64,000 nucleotides of DNA from Candidatus Sysuiplasma superficiale (GTDB lineage: Archaea; Thermoplasmatota; Thermoplasmata; Sysuiplasmatales; Sysuiplasmataceae), in the NCBI GenBank assembly GCA_019720975.1, contig JAGVSJ010000002.1, forward strand, positions 1 through 64,000, read 5' to 3'. Position 1 is the stretch's first letter. Each line of letters begins with the position of its first letter. The position numbers and the translations under genes are program-made. The notes beneath the pieces are model-generated. The model worked only from the letters and a program-made list of their open reading frames with translations, was not told where the DNA came from and did not search any database. Of the stretch, positions 30,014 to 39,597 are shown piece by piece.

Positions 30014-31385
30014 CCCGGAAGCGAGGGCATTCTCATCCTCGCCTGAAGACGCAGCAATTGCCAGGCATGACATAATCGGAAGCATCGCACACGCGATGAC
30101 GCTCCGCAGGGCCGGCATAATAAGCGAACGCGAGAGTGAGGAAATTGTGGAGGCCCTGCGCTCGATATATAAGGAGGTGTCTGCTGATGCGGCTGAATTC
30201 CTTTCCGGAGAGGAGGACGTCCACATGGCAGTCGAGAGAAGGCTCACATCCATGTCACCGGCCGGTCCAAAGCTTCATACTGCCCGCAGCAGGAACGATC
30301 AGATTGCTCTGGACCTAAGGCTCTATGTGAGGGAAAACTCCCTGCGGATGATGAGGGGCATAATCTCTCTTCAAAAGGCGCTTCTCAGGCGGGCATCAGG
30401 GGAGAGATCAACTGTCCTCCCGGGATACACACACCTCCAGCATGCACAGCCTGTCTATCTCAGCCACCATCTTCTCGCCCATTTCAACAGGTTGGAGCGT
30501 GATTTCAGGAGGATTGCTTCTGATATGGACAGAAACTGTTTTTCACCTCTCGGCGCCTGCGCGATTGCAGGGACTAGCCACGGTATTGACGTCAGATACT
30601 CGTCCTCACTCCTGGGCTTTCCCCGCCATTTCAGCAATTCGATCGACGCAACATCAGACAGGGATTTTGTTCTGGACGCATGCTATTCCAACGCGGTCAC
30701 CGCCCTGCACCTCAGCTCCATGGCCGAGGAGTTCATACTCTGGAGCTCCGCCGAATTCTCATTCATCGATATACCTGATGAACTGTCAACAGGGAGCAGC
30801 ATCATGCCGCACAAGAAGAACCCGGACATGGCAGAGCATATACGCGGTCTGGCCTCGCGCCCTATCTCAGACCTTTCAGGCGTCGCGACAATACTGCATT
30901 CGCTTCCGCTTGGGTATGCCAGCGACCTTCAGCACGTGAAACGATATCTCTTCGACTCGTTCGAGGTGACATCATCTCTGCTTTCTGTTGCTTCATCCTT
31001 CATGTCTTCCGTCAGATTCAACAGGGAAAGGATGAGGGAGGCGGCATCAGACCCTCTGTCCTATTCTGTCGAGATAGTGGATCAGCTCGTGCAGTCGGGG
31101 ATGGCGTTCAGAGAGGCGCATGAACTGGTCGGAAGGGCAGTACTGAAATCGCTGGATACGGGGAAGGCGCTTTCGGATGTCCTGTCTCAGGCAGGCGTGA
31201 GGGCAAATGTGCCTTCAGTTCCCGAGGAGTCGGTTGAGATGAGAGGTTCAGAGGGAGGAAGCAGTCTGGAAAGCATCCGGAAACAGATGAGGAGGGCTTC
31301 TTCGGTGGTTGAGCGGGAGGGCAGGGAGCTCGGGGCAGCGGAACGGAGATATGAGAGTATGGTTGATACCCTCCTGGGAAAATGA
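29964..31385 (+). CDS. argH: argininosuccinate lyase
   Basis: LHTARSRNDQIALDLRLYVRE, GYTHLQHAQPVYLSHHLLAH, CAIAGTSHGID, GSSIMPHKKNPDMAEHIRG; TTG start overlapping argG by 50 nt. Confidence 0.96.
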   Translation: MKSKRDLWSGRFRKRLDPEARAFSSSPEDAAIARHDIIGSIAHAMTLRRAGIISERESEEIVEALRSIYKEVSADAAEFLSGEEDVHMAVERRLTSMSPAGPKLHTARSRNDQIALDLRLYVRENSLRMMRGIISLQKALLRRASGERSTVLPGYTHLQHAQPVYLSHHLLAHFNRLERDFRRIASDMDRNCFSPLGACAIAGTSHGIDVRYSSSLLGFPRHFSNSIDATSDRDFVLDACYSNAVTALHLSSMAEEFILWSSAEFSFIDIPDELSTGSSIMPHKKNPDMAEHIRGLASRPISDLSGVATILHSLPLGYASDLQHVKRYLFDSFEVTSSLLSVASSFMSSVRFNRERMREAASDPLSYSVEIVDQLVQSGMAFREAHELVGRAVLKSLDTGKALSDVLSQAGVRANVPSVPEESVEMRGSEGGSSLESIRKQMRRASSVVEREGRELGAAERRYESMVDTLLGK

Positions 31386-31388
31386 AAC

Positions 31389-31619
31389 GTGCCATATTTT
31401 GTTACGAAAATGGAATTAAGCCCCATTCCCATGACGCACAGGGTGCCCCCGTTGGTTCTTATGGAGTGCGCTGAGTGCGGACAGACCTTCAGCAAATATG
31501 AGAGCTGGATACTGCATGGCGCCGTGAAGCATCTTTCCTGTCCCGCAGACAGGATACCCTTCAAATCCTTCGATGAGGCAAGGGAGCACGCCGTTTCGGT
31601 GCACATGCTCAAGCTCTGA
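31389..31619 (+). CDS. small C2H2-type zinc finger protein
   Basis: CAECGQTFSKYESWILHGAVKH (C-x2-C-x12-H-x4-H). Confidence 0.6.
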   Translation: MPYFVTKMELSPIPMTHRVPPLVLMECAECGQTFSKYESWILHGAVKHLSCPADRIPFKSFDEAREHAVSVHMLKL

Positions 31620-31635
31620 AAGCGGGCCGCTGATG

Positions 31636-33135
31636 CTATGCAATGCCTGCCATCTCCATGACCAAGTCCATATCCACGCTCCTCCTTACAATGGCCGCAA
31701 CCTTCTTTATCGCCCTCTCCTCTATATTGCCCGCAACACTGAAGCTGTCGATACCCTTCTCCATGCATATCTCATCCACCAGCTTCTGGAGGAATCTTCT
31801 GTTTGAAAAAAGCCCGTGAACGTATGTTCCGACCGCCGCGCCAGTGACCTCACCATCCAGTTCATTCACAGCCATGCCGTTTCTTCTGCAAATTCCTATG
31901 AAGCGTCTCCCCTTCGCCGCCGTTGTGCCGAAATGGATCTCATATCCGCTTACAGCAACCGGTCTTCCCTCCTTCTCTTCAAGAATATACCCGGAAACGC
32001 TGTCTGTCACCTTCCTTGCCGTCATTTCTGTTGTGGAATCAAAGACACCGACTCCCCTGACGCTGTCTGCATCGCTCTCCACATGATGCCTGTCAATTAT
32101 TCTGCGTGAAAGCATCTGGTAACCTCCGCATATGCCTATGACCCTCCTCCCTTCCCTCACGCGCTCCTGAAGCATATCATCAAACCCGTTTTCCCTGAGG
32201 AAACGCAGATCCGCAACGCTGTTCTTGCTCCCCCCGAGTATGACAACGTCCGCCCTTTCGCATTCGCCAGGGTCGTCGGTCAGGCTGAATCCCACATCCC
32301 TCTGATATATCAGCGGGTAGAAATCACTGTAATTGCTCAGAAACGGTGTTCTGACAGCCGCAAACCTGATCCTTCCCTTTCCCATTCCTGCCGTCCTCAG
32401 GGAGAGGGAGTCCTCATCAGGAAGCGCTGCCCCTTCCACAAACGGGATTGAACCGCCATACTTCATTCCTGTCCTCTCCTCAATGACGCGGGCGCCCTTC
32501 TCAAGCACGGATGCATCTCCCCTCATCCTGTTGAAGAGAAAGACAGAAAGTCTCCTTCTTTCCGTTTCATCGAGGAGTGTCCAGGTTCCCATGACAGAGG
32601 CAAACGCACCTCCCCTGTCAATGTCGGAGACAAGAATAACCTTTGCTCCGGCCAGACGCGCAGCATACCCGTTGGCAATATCCCTCTCCCTGATGTTTAT
32701 CTCGGCAGGCGATCCCGATCCTTCCATTACAACTATGTCGAAGTGAGAGAGCGAACGGAGGGAGGACGATACGGCCTTCCTTGCATTCCCCATGTCCCAG
32801 CTGAAGTCACCGCCCGCAACAATCTTCCCGGAATAGTGGCCGTTGATGATAATATGCGGTCCCCCCACGTCGGGCTTGAGCAGAACCGGGTTCATGGCGG
32901 AAAGCGGCTCTGTTCTTGCTGCATGTGCCTGGACATACTGTGCGCTTGCAATCTCTCCCCCGTCTGCAGAAACAGCGGAGTTGAGGCTCATGTTCATCGC
33001 CTTGAACGGCGCGGCGCTGTAGCCCATGTCTGAGAATATGCGGCAGAGGGCCGTGCAAAGCAGGCTCTTGCCTGCACCTGATGATGTTCCCTGAACCATC
33101 AATGCCTTCATTGTCGGCTGTGCCCCCTTCCTCAT
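31636..33135 (-). CDS. cobQ: cobyric acid synthase
   Basis: MVQGTSSGAGKSLLCTALCRIF, PFKAMNMSLNSAVSADGGEIASAQYVQAHAA, ILVSDIDRGGAFASVMGTWTLL, GICGGYQMLSRRI, GTYVHGLF. Confidence 0.95.
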   Translation of the reverse strand: MRKGAQPTMKALMVQGTSSGAGKSLLCTALCRIFSDMGYSAAPFKAMNMSLNSAVSADGGEIASAQYVQAHAARTEPLSAMNPVLLKPDVGGPHIIINGHYSGKIVAGGDFSWDMGNARKAVSSSLRSLSHFDIVVMEGSGSPAEINIRERDIANGYAARLAGAKVILVSDIDRGGAFASVMGTWTLLDETERRRLSVFLFNRMRGDASVLEKGARVIEERTGMKYGGSIPFVEGAALPDEDSLSLRTAGMGKGRIRFAAVRTPFLSNYSDFYPLIYQRDVGFSLTDDPGECERADVVILGGSKNSVADLRFLRENGFDDMLQERVREGRRVIGICGGYQMLSRRIIDRHHVESDADSVRGVGVFDSTTEMTARKVTDSVSGYILEEKEGRPVAVSGYEIHFGTTAAKGRRFIGICRRNGMAVNELDGEVTGAAVGTYVHGLFSNRRFLQKLVDEICMEKGIDSFSVAGNIEERAIKKVAAIVRRSVDMDLVMEMAGIA

Positions 33136-33215
33136 CCTCCGGTGCAGATATAAAGGTCAGTCACAGTGACGGGGTGAATCCATCACGAACACCGAAGCGG
33201 TCAATTCCTTTCCTG

Positions 33216-34211
33216 CTATTTCCCTGCTATGTCCTTCCTGACTATCTCCGCCTTCAGAAGCTGTATTGCAAACGCAGGATCCACGCCCTTCGGGCAGACA
33301 AGAGAGCATGCACCTGCAAATTCACAGTCCCATACGTCTTCCAGTCTGTCCACCATTTCAAGCCTTCTGTCTCCAAGCTGGTCGCGCGAATCTGCATAAT
33401 ATCTCTGAACCTGTGCCAGTGCCTGCGGTCCGATGAATGACGGATTGGTGTTCACAACCGGGCATGCGTCGACGCAGAGACCGCACATTATGCAGTACGA
33501 GAAAGGCAGATACTTGCTCAGCTCCTCTCTGGACTGGGGGTACTCCTTCTGGGCGCTGTACTTCTCTTCTATGTCATTCCTGACAAGGTGCGGCTTTATG
33601 CTCCTGTGCCTTTCGAAGAAGTCATCGAAATCTGTGACAAGGTCCTTCAGGAGGGGATGGCCAAGCATGGGGGAAACAACTATTCTTCCCTCTCCGCTGT
33701 TCTGCAGGACATTCGTCTCACACGCAAGTACAGGTTTGCCGTTCACGACCATTGCGCATGAGCCGCATATGCCCATCCTGCAGCTGTACCTGATTGCAAG
33801 CGTGTTGTCCTCCTTCTCCTTTATGTCAAGCAGTGCATCGAGGACAGTAGAAAAGCGGTGAACCCTTGTCCGGAAAAGCTCACTTTCGAGCATCTTTGTT
33901 GCAGGATTGAACCTCTTGACCTCAAATTCCACGGATCTGGAACCGTCATCCTTTCCCTTCTCCTGATATGCTGCCGCTGTTGCCTCCCTCTCGTTGAGAT
34001 GAATGTAGTTGTACGGCTTCTCCCGGTCAATGAAGACATCCCTGAAGCTCATGAGGCCGAAGACAATGAGTCCGAGCATTATGAGCGAGAGGAAGATGCG
34101 GGAGACGATTGAGAGGTGGAGAAGATTCGTTATCATGTAGAGGAAGAGCAATACGGGGACACCGAGCATCGGAGCGTACACTGTAAAGATTGAAACCCAC
34201 GATCTTCTCAT
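33216..34211 (-). CDS. sdhB: succinate dehydrogenase iron-sulfur subunit with N-terminal membrane segment
   Basis: CRMGICGSCAMVVNGKPVLAC, CIMCGLCVDACP, CEFAGACSLVCP; ~60 aa hydrophobic N-terminus. ORF extends to 34250. Confidence 0.92.
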   Translation of the reverse strand: MRRSWVSIFTVYAPMLGVPVLLFLYMITNLLHLSIVSRIFLSLIMLGLIVFGLMSFRDVFIDREKPYNYIHLNEREATAAAYQEKGKDDGSRSVEFEVKRFNPATKMLESELFRTRVHRFSTVLDALLDIKEKEDNTLAIRYSCRMGICGSCAMVVNGKPVLACETNVLQNSGEGRIVVSPMLGHPLLKDLVTDFDDFFERHRSIKPHLVRNDIEEKYSAQKEYPQSREELSKYLPFSYCIMCGLCVDACPVVNTNPSFIGPQALAQVQRYYADSRDQLGDRRLEMVDRLEDVWDCEFAGACSLVCPKGVDPAFAIQLLKAEIVRKDIAGK

Positions 34212-34224
34212 AAACACACCACCA

Positions 34225-34638
34225 TCACAGCATCTCCGCAGCGAATACAATCAGACCAATCAACCATACAATCACAACCGCGTAAGGTATCAGCTTGTAA
34301 TTTTTCCCCTTGTCCTCAGTCTTCATCATCGAGCTCATGAAGGACTCGTTCAGATGCCCGAATGCCCTTCCGCCGCTTCCCACGAGTGCGAATGCCTTTG
34401 CCGACTCGTAGACCTGTGAGGTGAGGAGGAGCCAGACAAGAACAAGCAGCGCCTTCCAGACACCATTGAGAGGGGAAAACGCAAGACTCAGTATGAAGAA
34501 GATGAATGTGAATATCGAAACAACAATGAGTGTTCTGTAGGAAAGGAGATGGTAGAAAGCCTCCCTGTCAAATGGCAGCAGGCGCGTCAGGTTCGACATT
34601 CTGCCGCGTGCATCATAGAGCTTCTTTTCCTCTTCCAT
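34225..34638 (-). CDS. succinate dehydrogenase membrane-anchor-like subunit
   Basis: 137 aa, about three TM segments, between sdhA and sdhB. Confidence 0.65.
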   Translation of the reverse strand: MEEEKKLYDARGRMSNLTRLLPFDREAFYHLLSYRTLIVVSIFTFIFFILSLAFSPLNGVWKALLVLVWLLLTSQVYESAKAFALVGSGGRAFGHLNESFMSSMMKTEDKGKNYKLIPYAVVIVWLIGLIVFAAEML

Positions 34639-34640
34639 CC

Positions 34641-36389
34641 CTAGTACACCCTCTTCTCAGGTTTCCACCTGGTGATCTTCACAGGTATGTATTCTATCTT
34701 CACGCCGTCATCCTCCTTGAAGGCTATGGTGTGTTTAAGCCAGTTGGCATCGTCCCGCTCGGGATATTCCTCCATCGCATGCGCCCCTCTGCTCTCCTTT
34801 CTCCTCAAAGCACCTTCAATAACAACCTCCGCAAGATCCAGGAGGTTCTCCACCTGCAAGGCGTCACGGAGGTTTGTGTTGAAAACCCTTCCCTTGTCGG
34901 AAACATAGATGTCGGAGTATTTCCTCTGCAGTTCCTTCACGGTTGCCAGCGCCTTCTGAAGCGAATCTGTTCTGCGGTAGACATATACGAGCTCGTCCAT
35001 TGTAGACTGAAGTCTGGACTGCAGCTCGTATGGATTCACAGTCCCCTTCCTCTCCAGAATATCGTTGATGCGGGATTCCTCCTGCTCAGCCATCTCATCA
35101 AGTGTCTTCCTGCCGGTCATTTCTGGAACGGCCGATACGTAATCGGGTATCGAGGTGCCTGCTATCCTCCCCCAGACTGAACACTGGCTGAGCGAATTGC
35201 TTCCGAGCCTGTTTGAGCCGTGGACGCTGACACATCCGCATTCTCCCACGGCCCAGAGACCGCCGGCGATCCCTCCTTCTGCCGAAGCCATCACCTGTCC
35301 ATTGATGTTTGTATGTATTCCACCCATTGTGAAATGGGCAGCCGGCCTTATGGGAAGAGGTTCCTTGTGAGGGTCGATATTCAGCATCTTGATGGCTATC
35401 TCCCGTATCATCGGAAGCCTTTCATCAAGCAGCTTGCTGTCAAGATGTGTCAGGTCCAGGTGGACGTACCTGAGTCCACTCTCTTCATGAACGAACCCCC
35501 TTCCCTCCCTGATCTCGGTGACGATTGCCCTTGATACTATGTCCCTCGGCGCAAGCTCCATCTTGCTCTTCGCATACTTTTCCATAAATCTTTCGTTCTT
35601 GTTATTCCTGAGATAGCCGCCCTCTCCCCTGGCTGCTTCAGTTATGAGTATTCCGCTCGGAACAAGCGCAGTCGGATGGAACTGGACAAATTCCATATCC
35701 TTCAGCGGAAGGCCGGCCCTGTAGGCAAGTGCAATACCATCCCCTGTGCTTGAATGGGCTGTTGTTGTGAACCCGTATGTTCTCGAAAATCCACCGGTGG
35801 CTATCACGCACGCCTTTCCACGAAACAGCCTTGAATTTCTTGTTGCCAGATCTATTGCGAAGATACCGGAAAACCTTCCGCCGTCAAGGAATAGCCTGGT
35901 GGCAAAATGCTCATGGAATACATCGATGTTCTCGAAACCTGTGACCTCATCGTACAGCGCTCTCATCATGAAGAAGCCTGTCTTGTCAGCGGCAAACGCG
36001 GTCCTTGGAATGCTCATTCCGCCAAACGGTCTCTGCTGTATGTGGCCCGAATCATCGCGATTCCAGGCTACACCAATGTGGTCGTAGAACCTGATCTCTC
36101 CCGGAGCCATCTCTACAAGCTGCTCGACGGCGTCCTGGTCTGCCAGGTAGTCCGAACCCTTGACAGTATCGTATGCGTGCAGCTCCTTCGTGTCCTTGTT
36201 GCTCTCGGGGTATAGGACACCGGATATCCCTCCCTCAGCCGAGACTGAGTGACTCCTCATCGCATGCAGTTTCGTAACAATTGCTATCTTCAACTTCCCC
36301 TTGCTTGCAAGGCTCGCGTGGATGGCGCTTGTGAGCCCTCCGAGACCTGAACCGAGCACTATTAAGTCGTAATCAAAAACTTCCATGAC
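34641..36389 (-). CDS. sdhA: succinate dehydrogenase/fumarate reductase flavoprotein subunit
   Basis: DLIVLGSGLGGLTSAIHA, HSVSAEGGISG, TGDGIALAYRAGLPLKDMEFVQFHPT, RPAAHFTMGGIHTN, GSNRLGSNSLSQCSVWG. Confidence 0.95.
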   Translation of the reverse strand, partial: VMEVFDYDLIVLGSGLGGLTSAIHASLASKGKLKIAIVTKLHAMRSHSVSAEGGISGVLYPESNKDTKELHAYDTVKGSDYLADQDAVEQLVEMAPGEIRFYDHIGVAWNRDDSGHIQQRPFGGMSIPRTAFAADKTGFFMMRALYDEVTGFENIDVFHEHFATRLFLDGGRFSGIFAIDLATRNSRLFRGKACVIATGGFSRTYGFTTTAHSSTGDGIALAYRAGLPLKDMEFVQFHPTALVPSGILITEAARGEGGYLRNNKNERFMEKYAKSKMELAPRDIVSRAIVTEIREGRGFVHEESGLRYVHLDLTHLDSKLLDERLPMIREIAIKMLNIDPHKEPLPIRPAAHFTMGGIHTNINGQVMASAEGGIAGGLWAVGECGCVSVHGSNRLGSNSLSQCSVWGRIAGTSIPDYVSAVPEMTGRKTLDEMAEQEESRINDILERKGTVNPYELQSRLQSTMDELVYVYRRTDSLQKALATVKELQRKYSDIYVSDKGRVFNTNLRDALQVENLLDLAEVVIEGALRRKESRGAHAMEEYPERDDANWLKHTIAFKEDDGVKIEYIPVKITRWKPEKRVY

Positions 36390-36534
36390 CATCAGGCAAA
36401 ATTTAGGATATTTGACTAACACTTAAATCTATTTATTTAAAGATAAATTATATAAATTATATTCTTTATTTTCTGGAACGGTCACAGGTCTCAGGCATTG
36501 CACACACGACCCCTTCAGCATCAGGGGTTGGAAT

Positions 36535-36882
36535 TTGCACTCTGATTCCCTTTCTTGTGTATCACATGGCAATCCCACCGATTTCAGAAAGGTTAATATC
36601 AGGTTAGGAGGTATTTCATTCCGGGTAGTTCGCTTGGGTACCGAAGTCAGGAAGAAATGCGTCCGATGCGGCGAGCTCAAATATGACGAGCATCCGAAAG
36701 GCAAATTTTTCCATACATCCAATCTGTACATACTCGGCTGGTGGTGCGATGACTGCCTCAAGAAGACGCCAAAGGAGGAAGTTCAGAAGTGGGTGGATGA
36801 GAGGAAGAAAGAGGTAGAGGGCAAGTACAATCTCATCTTCCAGCACTACAGGGAGCACAGGGTACCCGGTCAGGACGAATAG
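36535..36882 (+). CDS. small zinc-binding protein (two CxxC pairs)
   Basis: KKCVRCGELKYDEHPKGKFFHTSNLYILGWWCDDCLKK; true start may be TTG 36634. Confidence 0.6.
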   Translation: MHSDSLSCVSHGNPTDFRKVNIRLGGISFRVVRLGTEVRKKCVRCGELKYDEHPKGKFFHTSNLYILGWWCDDCLKKTPKEEVQKWVDERKKEVEGKYNLIFQHYREHRVPGQDE

Positions 36883-36907
36883 CTCGGCTGTCGAACACAA
36901 ATGTTTT

Positions 36908-37633
36908 TCAGCGATAGACGAGCCCTGTTATTGCTCCTCTGACAGCTGTTTCCCGTTTTTCGTATTGTGCCCGATGACTCCCGTTTCCAACCGCAATTGT
37001 GCAGATCGGTCCGCAATCCATATTGCTCTTCAGACAGAGTTTATCAATTGCATGCACCATCAGTGCGGCAGAACCTGCATCAATCTCCCTTGATTTGGAT
37101 TCCGCAAGAAGTGCGATTGTTGCGATACCGTGCCTCTCCCCCTCTGAAAGAAGAAGCCCGGGAATGCCGGTGATGATGCCTTCCTCCATGATTTCTATCC
37201 CGGCCTCCTCAAGCATTTTCTCCCCTTTTTCCGAGGAAGCGGTCCCGTAGATGCTGATCTCCCCCGTCTCCTCCTCCCTTTCAACAAGCATTCCCTGAGC
37301 AGAGAGCAGGAGACTTGCATTTATGGATGAAGCCCATTCCGCTATCTCCGATGCTATCCTCTTAATCCCGTTCTCTGGAGCAGGTATCTCCGAGTGAATT
37401 ACAGCAAGTTTCCTTCCGTTAGGCAGCATTCCCCCGTAAACAACAACCGGAGGTACATGCTTCCTGTTCTTGACTATGGTAATAGGAGGCATTGAGTCGA
37501 GATCAAGCACGGCCATCCTTTTGAGACCGAAAAAATCAATGATGTATCTGGAGGTGATGGAGGAGACACCCCCCATGCCCGGGAACCCTTCTATGACTAT
37601 CGGGCCGCTGTCTGCAGAATGCGATCTTCTCAT
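36908..37633 (-). CDS. PAC2 family protein (proteasome assembly chaperone-like)
   Basis: IVIEGFPGMGGVSSITSRYIIDFFG..., GIITGIPGLLLSEGERHGIATIALLAES. Confidence 0.85.
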   Translation of the reverse strand: MRRSHSADSGPIVIEGFPGMGGVSSITSRYIIDFFGLKRMAVLDLDSMPPITIVKNRKHVPPVVVYGGMLPNGRKLAVIHSEIPAPENGIKRIASEIAEWASSINASLLLSAQGMLVEREEETGEISIYGTASSEKGEKMLEEAGIEIMEEGIITGIPGLLLSEGERHGIATIALLAESKSREIDAGSAALMVHAIDKLCLKSNMDCGPICTIAVGNGSHRAQYEKRETAVRGAITGLVYR

Positions 37634-37875
37634 GAGCCTTACTGCGCCATGTACCGATTAAAATATAACCTGTAAAAAGTCACATATTGATAACAGGAAG
37701 GGGAACGACGTGCGAAGACACCGCCGGACTGTTCTGGTCGCACGCACCATCTTCCCGGGATGCGGCCCTGCAGAAGGAAAAATCGGAACGATGACGCTTT
37801 CTGCAACTGCAACTGTGAAACCGAATGATAAATAGGAGTTAGGATTGAATGTGAAATGGTCTGGAAAAAAACTGT

Positions 37876-39165
37876 ATGGGCGAATCATCTGAATTCAAGC
37901 AGGCTGGAACCGTCGAGAAAACCTCCAGGAGTGTTTCTCTGAAAACAGCTGCCGGGAGGCTCAGAGGGATGTTCTACCTGCCAGGAAATGCATGGATACT
38001 GACAAGCACATCCACTCTCTGGTCGGTTGGCGGTGCCATGGCATCGCCTTACCAGTCTCTGTTCTATTATTCAATAGGCGCGACCCCCATCCTGATAGGA
38101 TATCTGGCTGCCGTGACCTCGCTGATTACTGCAATGGCACAGCTCATCGGGGGGTACGTGGGGGACATCTGGGGAAGGAAGAAAGCAATAATCATCTTCA
38201 GTTTTGTAGGTGTTGGCAACAATTTCATCTATTTCATGGTGCCGAATGCCTCCCTACTCCTGATACCGGTGATAGTCGGTTCCGTTTCTGGCATCTACGG
38301 TCCGCTGTTCACAACCTCGCTCACCGAGGCGATGGAACCTTCAATGAGGCCTAGGGGTGTAGCCTCCTATTCCTTCATAAACACAATACCGGCAGTCCTG
38401 TCGCCTTACGTGGGTGGTCTCCTGATAGGCGCATACGGCGATGCACAGGGAATCAGATATGCCTTCATGATATCGGGCCTTCTCGGAATCATTGCAATAA
38501 CCTACCGCGCACTCAGGATGAAAGAGAATTTTTCAGCGCGAAAGAGGGTCGGCCTTTCCGAGTTCTTCCTGACACTTCTCTCTGAGACGCGGAATGCGTT
38601 TGCAGTGGTTGGCAGGGATGCAAAACTCCTGCTGCTGTATTCCGTCATAGCTTCGTTTGCTGTCGGCTTGACTTCCTCCTTCTCGGTTCTCTACTTCGTT
38701 CAGGCGCTTCACTTCCCGCCATATTTCTATGGCGTGGTTGTAGGCGTATCTTCGCTCGCAGTAATGCTTCTCCTCTTCCCGGCAGCGAGGATGGTGGAGA
38801 AGATCGGCCTGAAGCGTTCAGTTGTCTACTCCTCCCTTTCGGTGCCGCTGAATCAGCTCTTCTTCACGAAAGCAAAGGATATGGATGAACTTGTCACCTG
38901 GGGTGTTGTGGGCGGGACTGGCACCGGTCTGCTTGGTCCGCCTTTGACATCACTTCAGTCAGATATTGTGCCGAAGTTCATACGTGGCCGGATAATGGCA
39001 ATGTTCAGCGCACTTCCGCTAATCCTTTCAGTGCCTGCACAGATACTTGGCGGCTATCTTTACTCGATCTCTCCGCTCCTCCCCTTTGTTGTTTCGATAC
39101 CTGTCTTCGTTCTGTCGGTGATAGTACTTCTCAGCGTCAGGGAACCGTCGAGACTTGAGGCCTGA
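37876..39165 (+). CDS. MFS transporter
   Basis: About 12 hydrophobic segments; AQLIGGYVGDIWGRKKAIIIFS motif. Confidence 0.88.
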   Translation: MGESSEFKQAGTVEKTSRSVSLKTAAGRLRGMFYLPGNAWILTSTSTLWSVGGAMASPYQSLFYYSIGATPILIGYLAAVTSLITAMAQLIGGYVGDIWGRKKAIIIFSFVGVGNNFIYFMVPNASLLLIPVIVGSVSGIYGPLFTTSLTEAMEPSMRPRGVASYSFINTIPAVLSPYVGGLLIGAYGDAQGIRYAFMISGLLGIIAITYRALRMKENFSARKRVGLSEFFLTLLSETRNAFAVVGRDAKLLLLYSVIASFAVGLTSSFSVLYFVQALHFPPYFYGVVVGVSSLAVMLLLFPAARMVEKIGLKRSVVYSSLSVPLNQLFFTKAKDMDELVTWGVVGGTGTGLLGPPLTSLQSDIVPKFIRGRIMAMFSALPLILSVPAQILGGYLYSISPLLPFVVSIPVFVLSVIVLLSVREPSRLEA

Positions 39166-39206
39166 CATCGACTGCCCATGAATGTGTTATATGTTATCAG
39201 AAACGT

Positions 39207-39215
39207 ACTTATAAC
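39207..39215 (+). promoter_or_regulatory. TATA box (acttataac) for nuo operon
   Basis: About 27 bp upstream of nuoA ATG 39238. Confidence 0.5.
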
Positions 39216-39237
39216 AGTCCATACTAATCGAAAAATC

Positions 39238-39597
39238 ATGAACTACGGCCCTTACGCCCCCGTACTTATATTCGCTGTTGTTTCTGTTCTTTTTGCCGGT
39301 GTAGGCATGCTTCTTTCCTCTCTGCTCAGGCCGTCAAAAATGGAACCGCTCAAGGAAACTACATATGAGTGCGGCGAGGTCCCTATTGGAGATACGAGAA
39401 TACAGTTCCACTTCCAGTATTACATGTTTGCACTGATATTTGTTATAGCTGATGTCCTCACAGTGTTCCTAGCGCTATGGGCCTATTCCTTTTCGACGAT
39501 GTCACTGTATGCTAAATTTCTGATGCTTGTTTTTGTGGGGTTGCTCACAATTGGAATACTGTACGCACTTAAGAAGGAGGAGATCCTGTGGATATGA
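39238..39597 (+). CDS. nuoA: NADH-quinone oxidoreductase-like subunit A
   Basis: LLSSLLRPSKMEPLKETTYECGEVPIGDTRIQFHFQYYMFALIFVIADVLTVFLALWA. Confidence 0.94.
   Translation: MNYGPYAPVLIFAVVSVLFAGVGMLLSSLLRPSKMEPLKETTYECGEVPIGDTRIQFHFQYYMFALIFVIADVLTVFLALWAYSFSTMSLYAKFLMLVFVGLLTIGILYALKKEEILWI

Noticed and set aside
30136-30939. Secondary ORFs inside argH
   Set aside because: Frame-shifted shadows of a clear argininosuccinate lyase.
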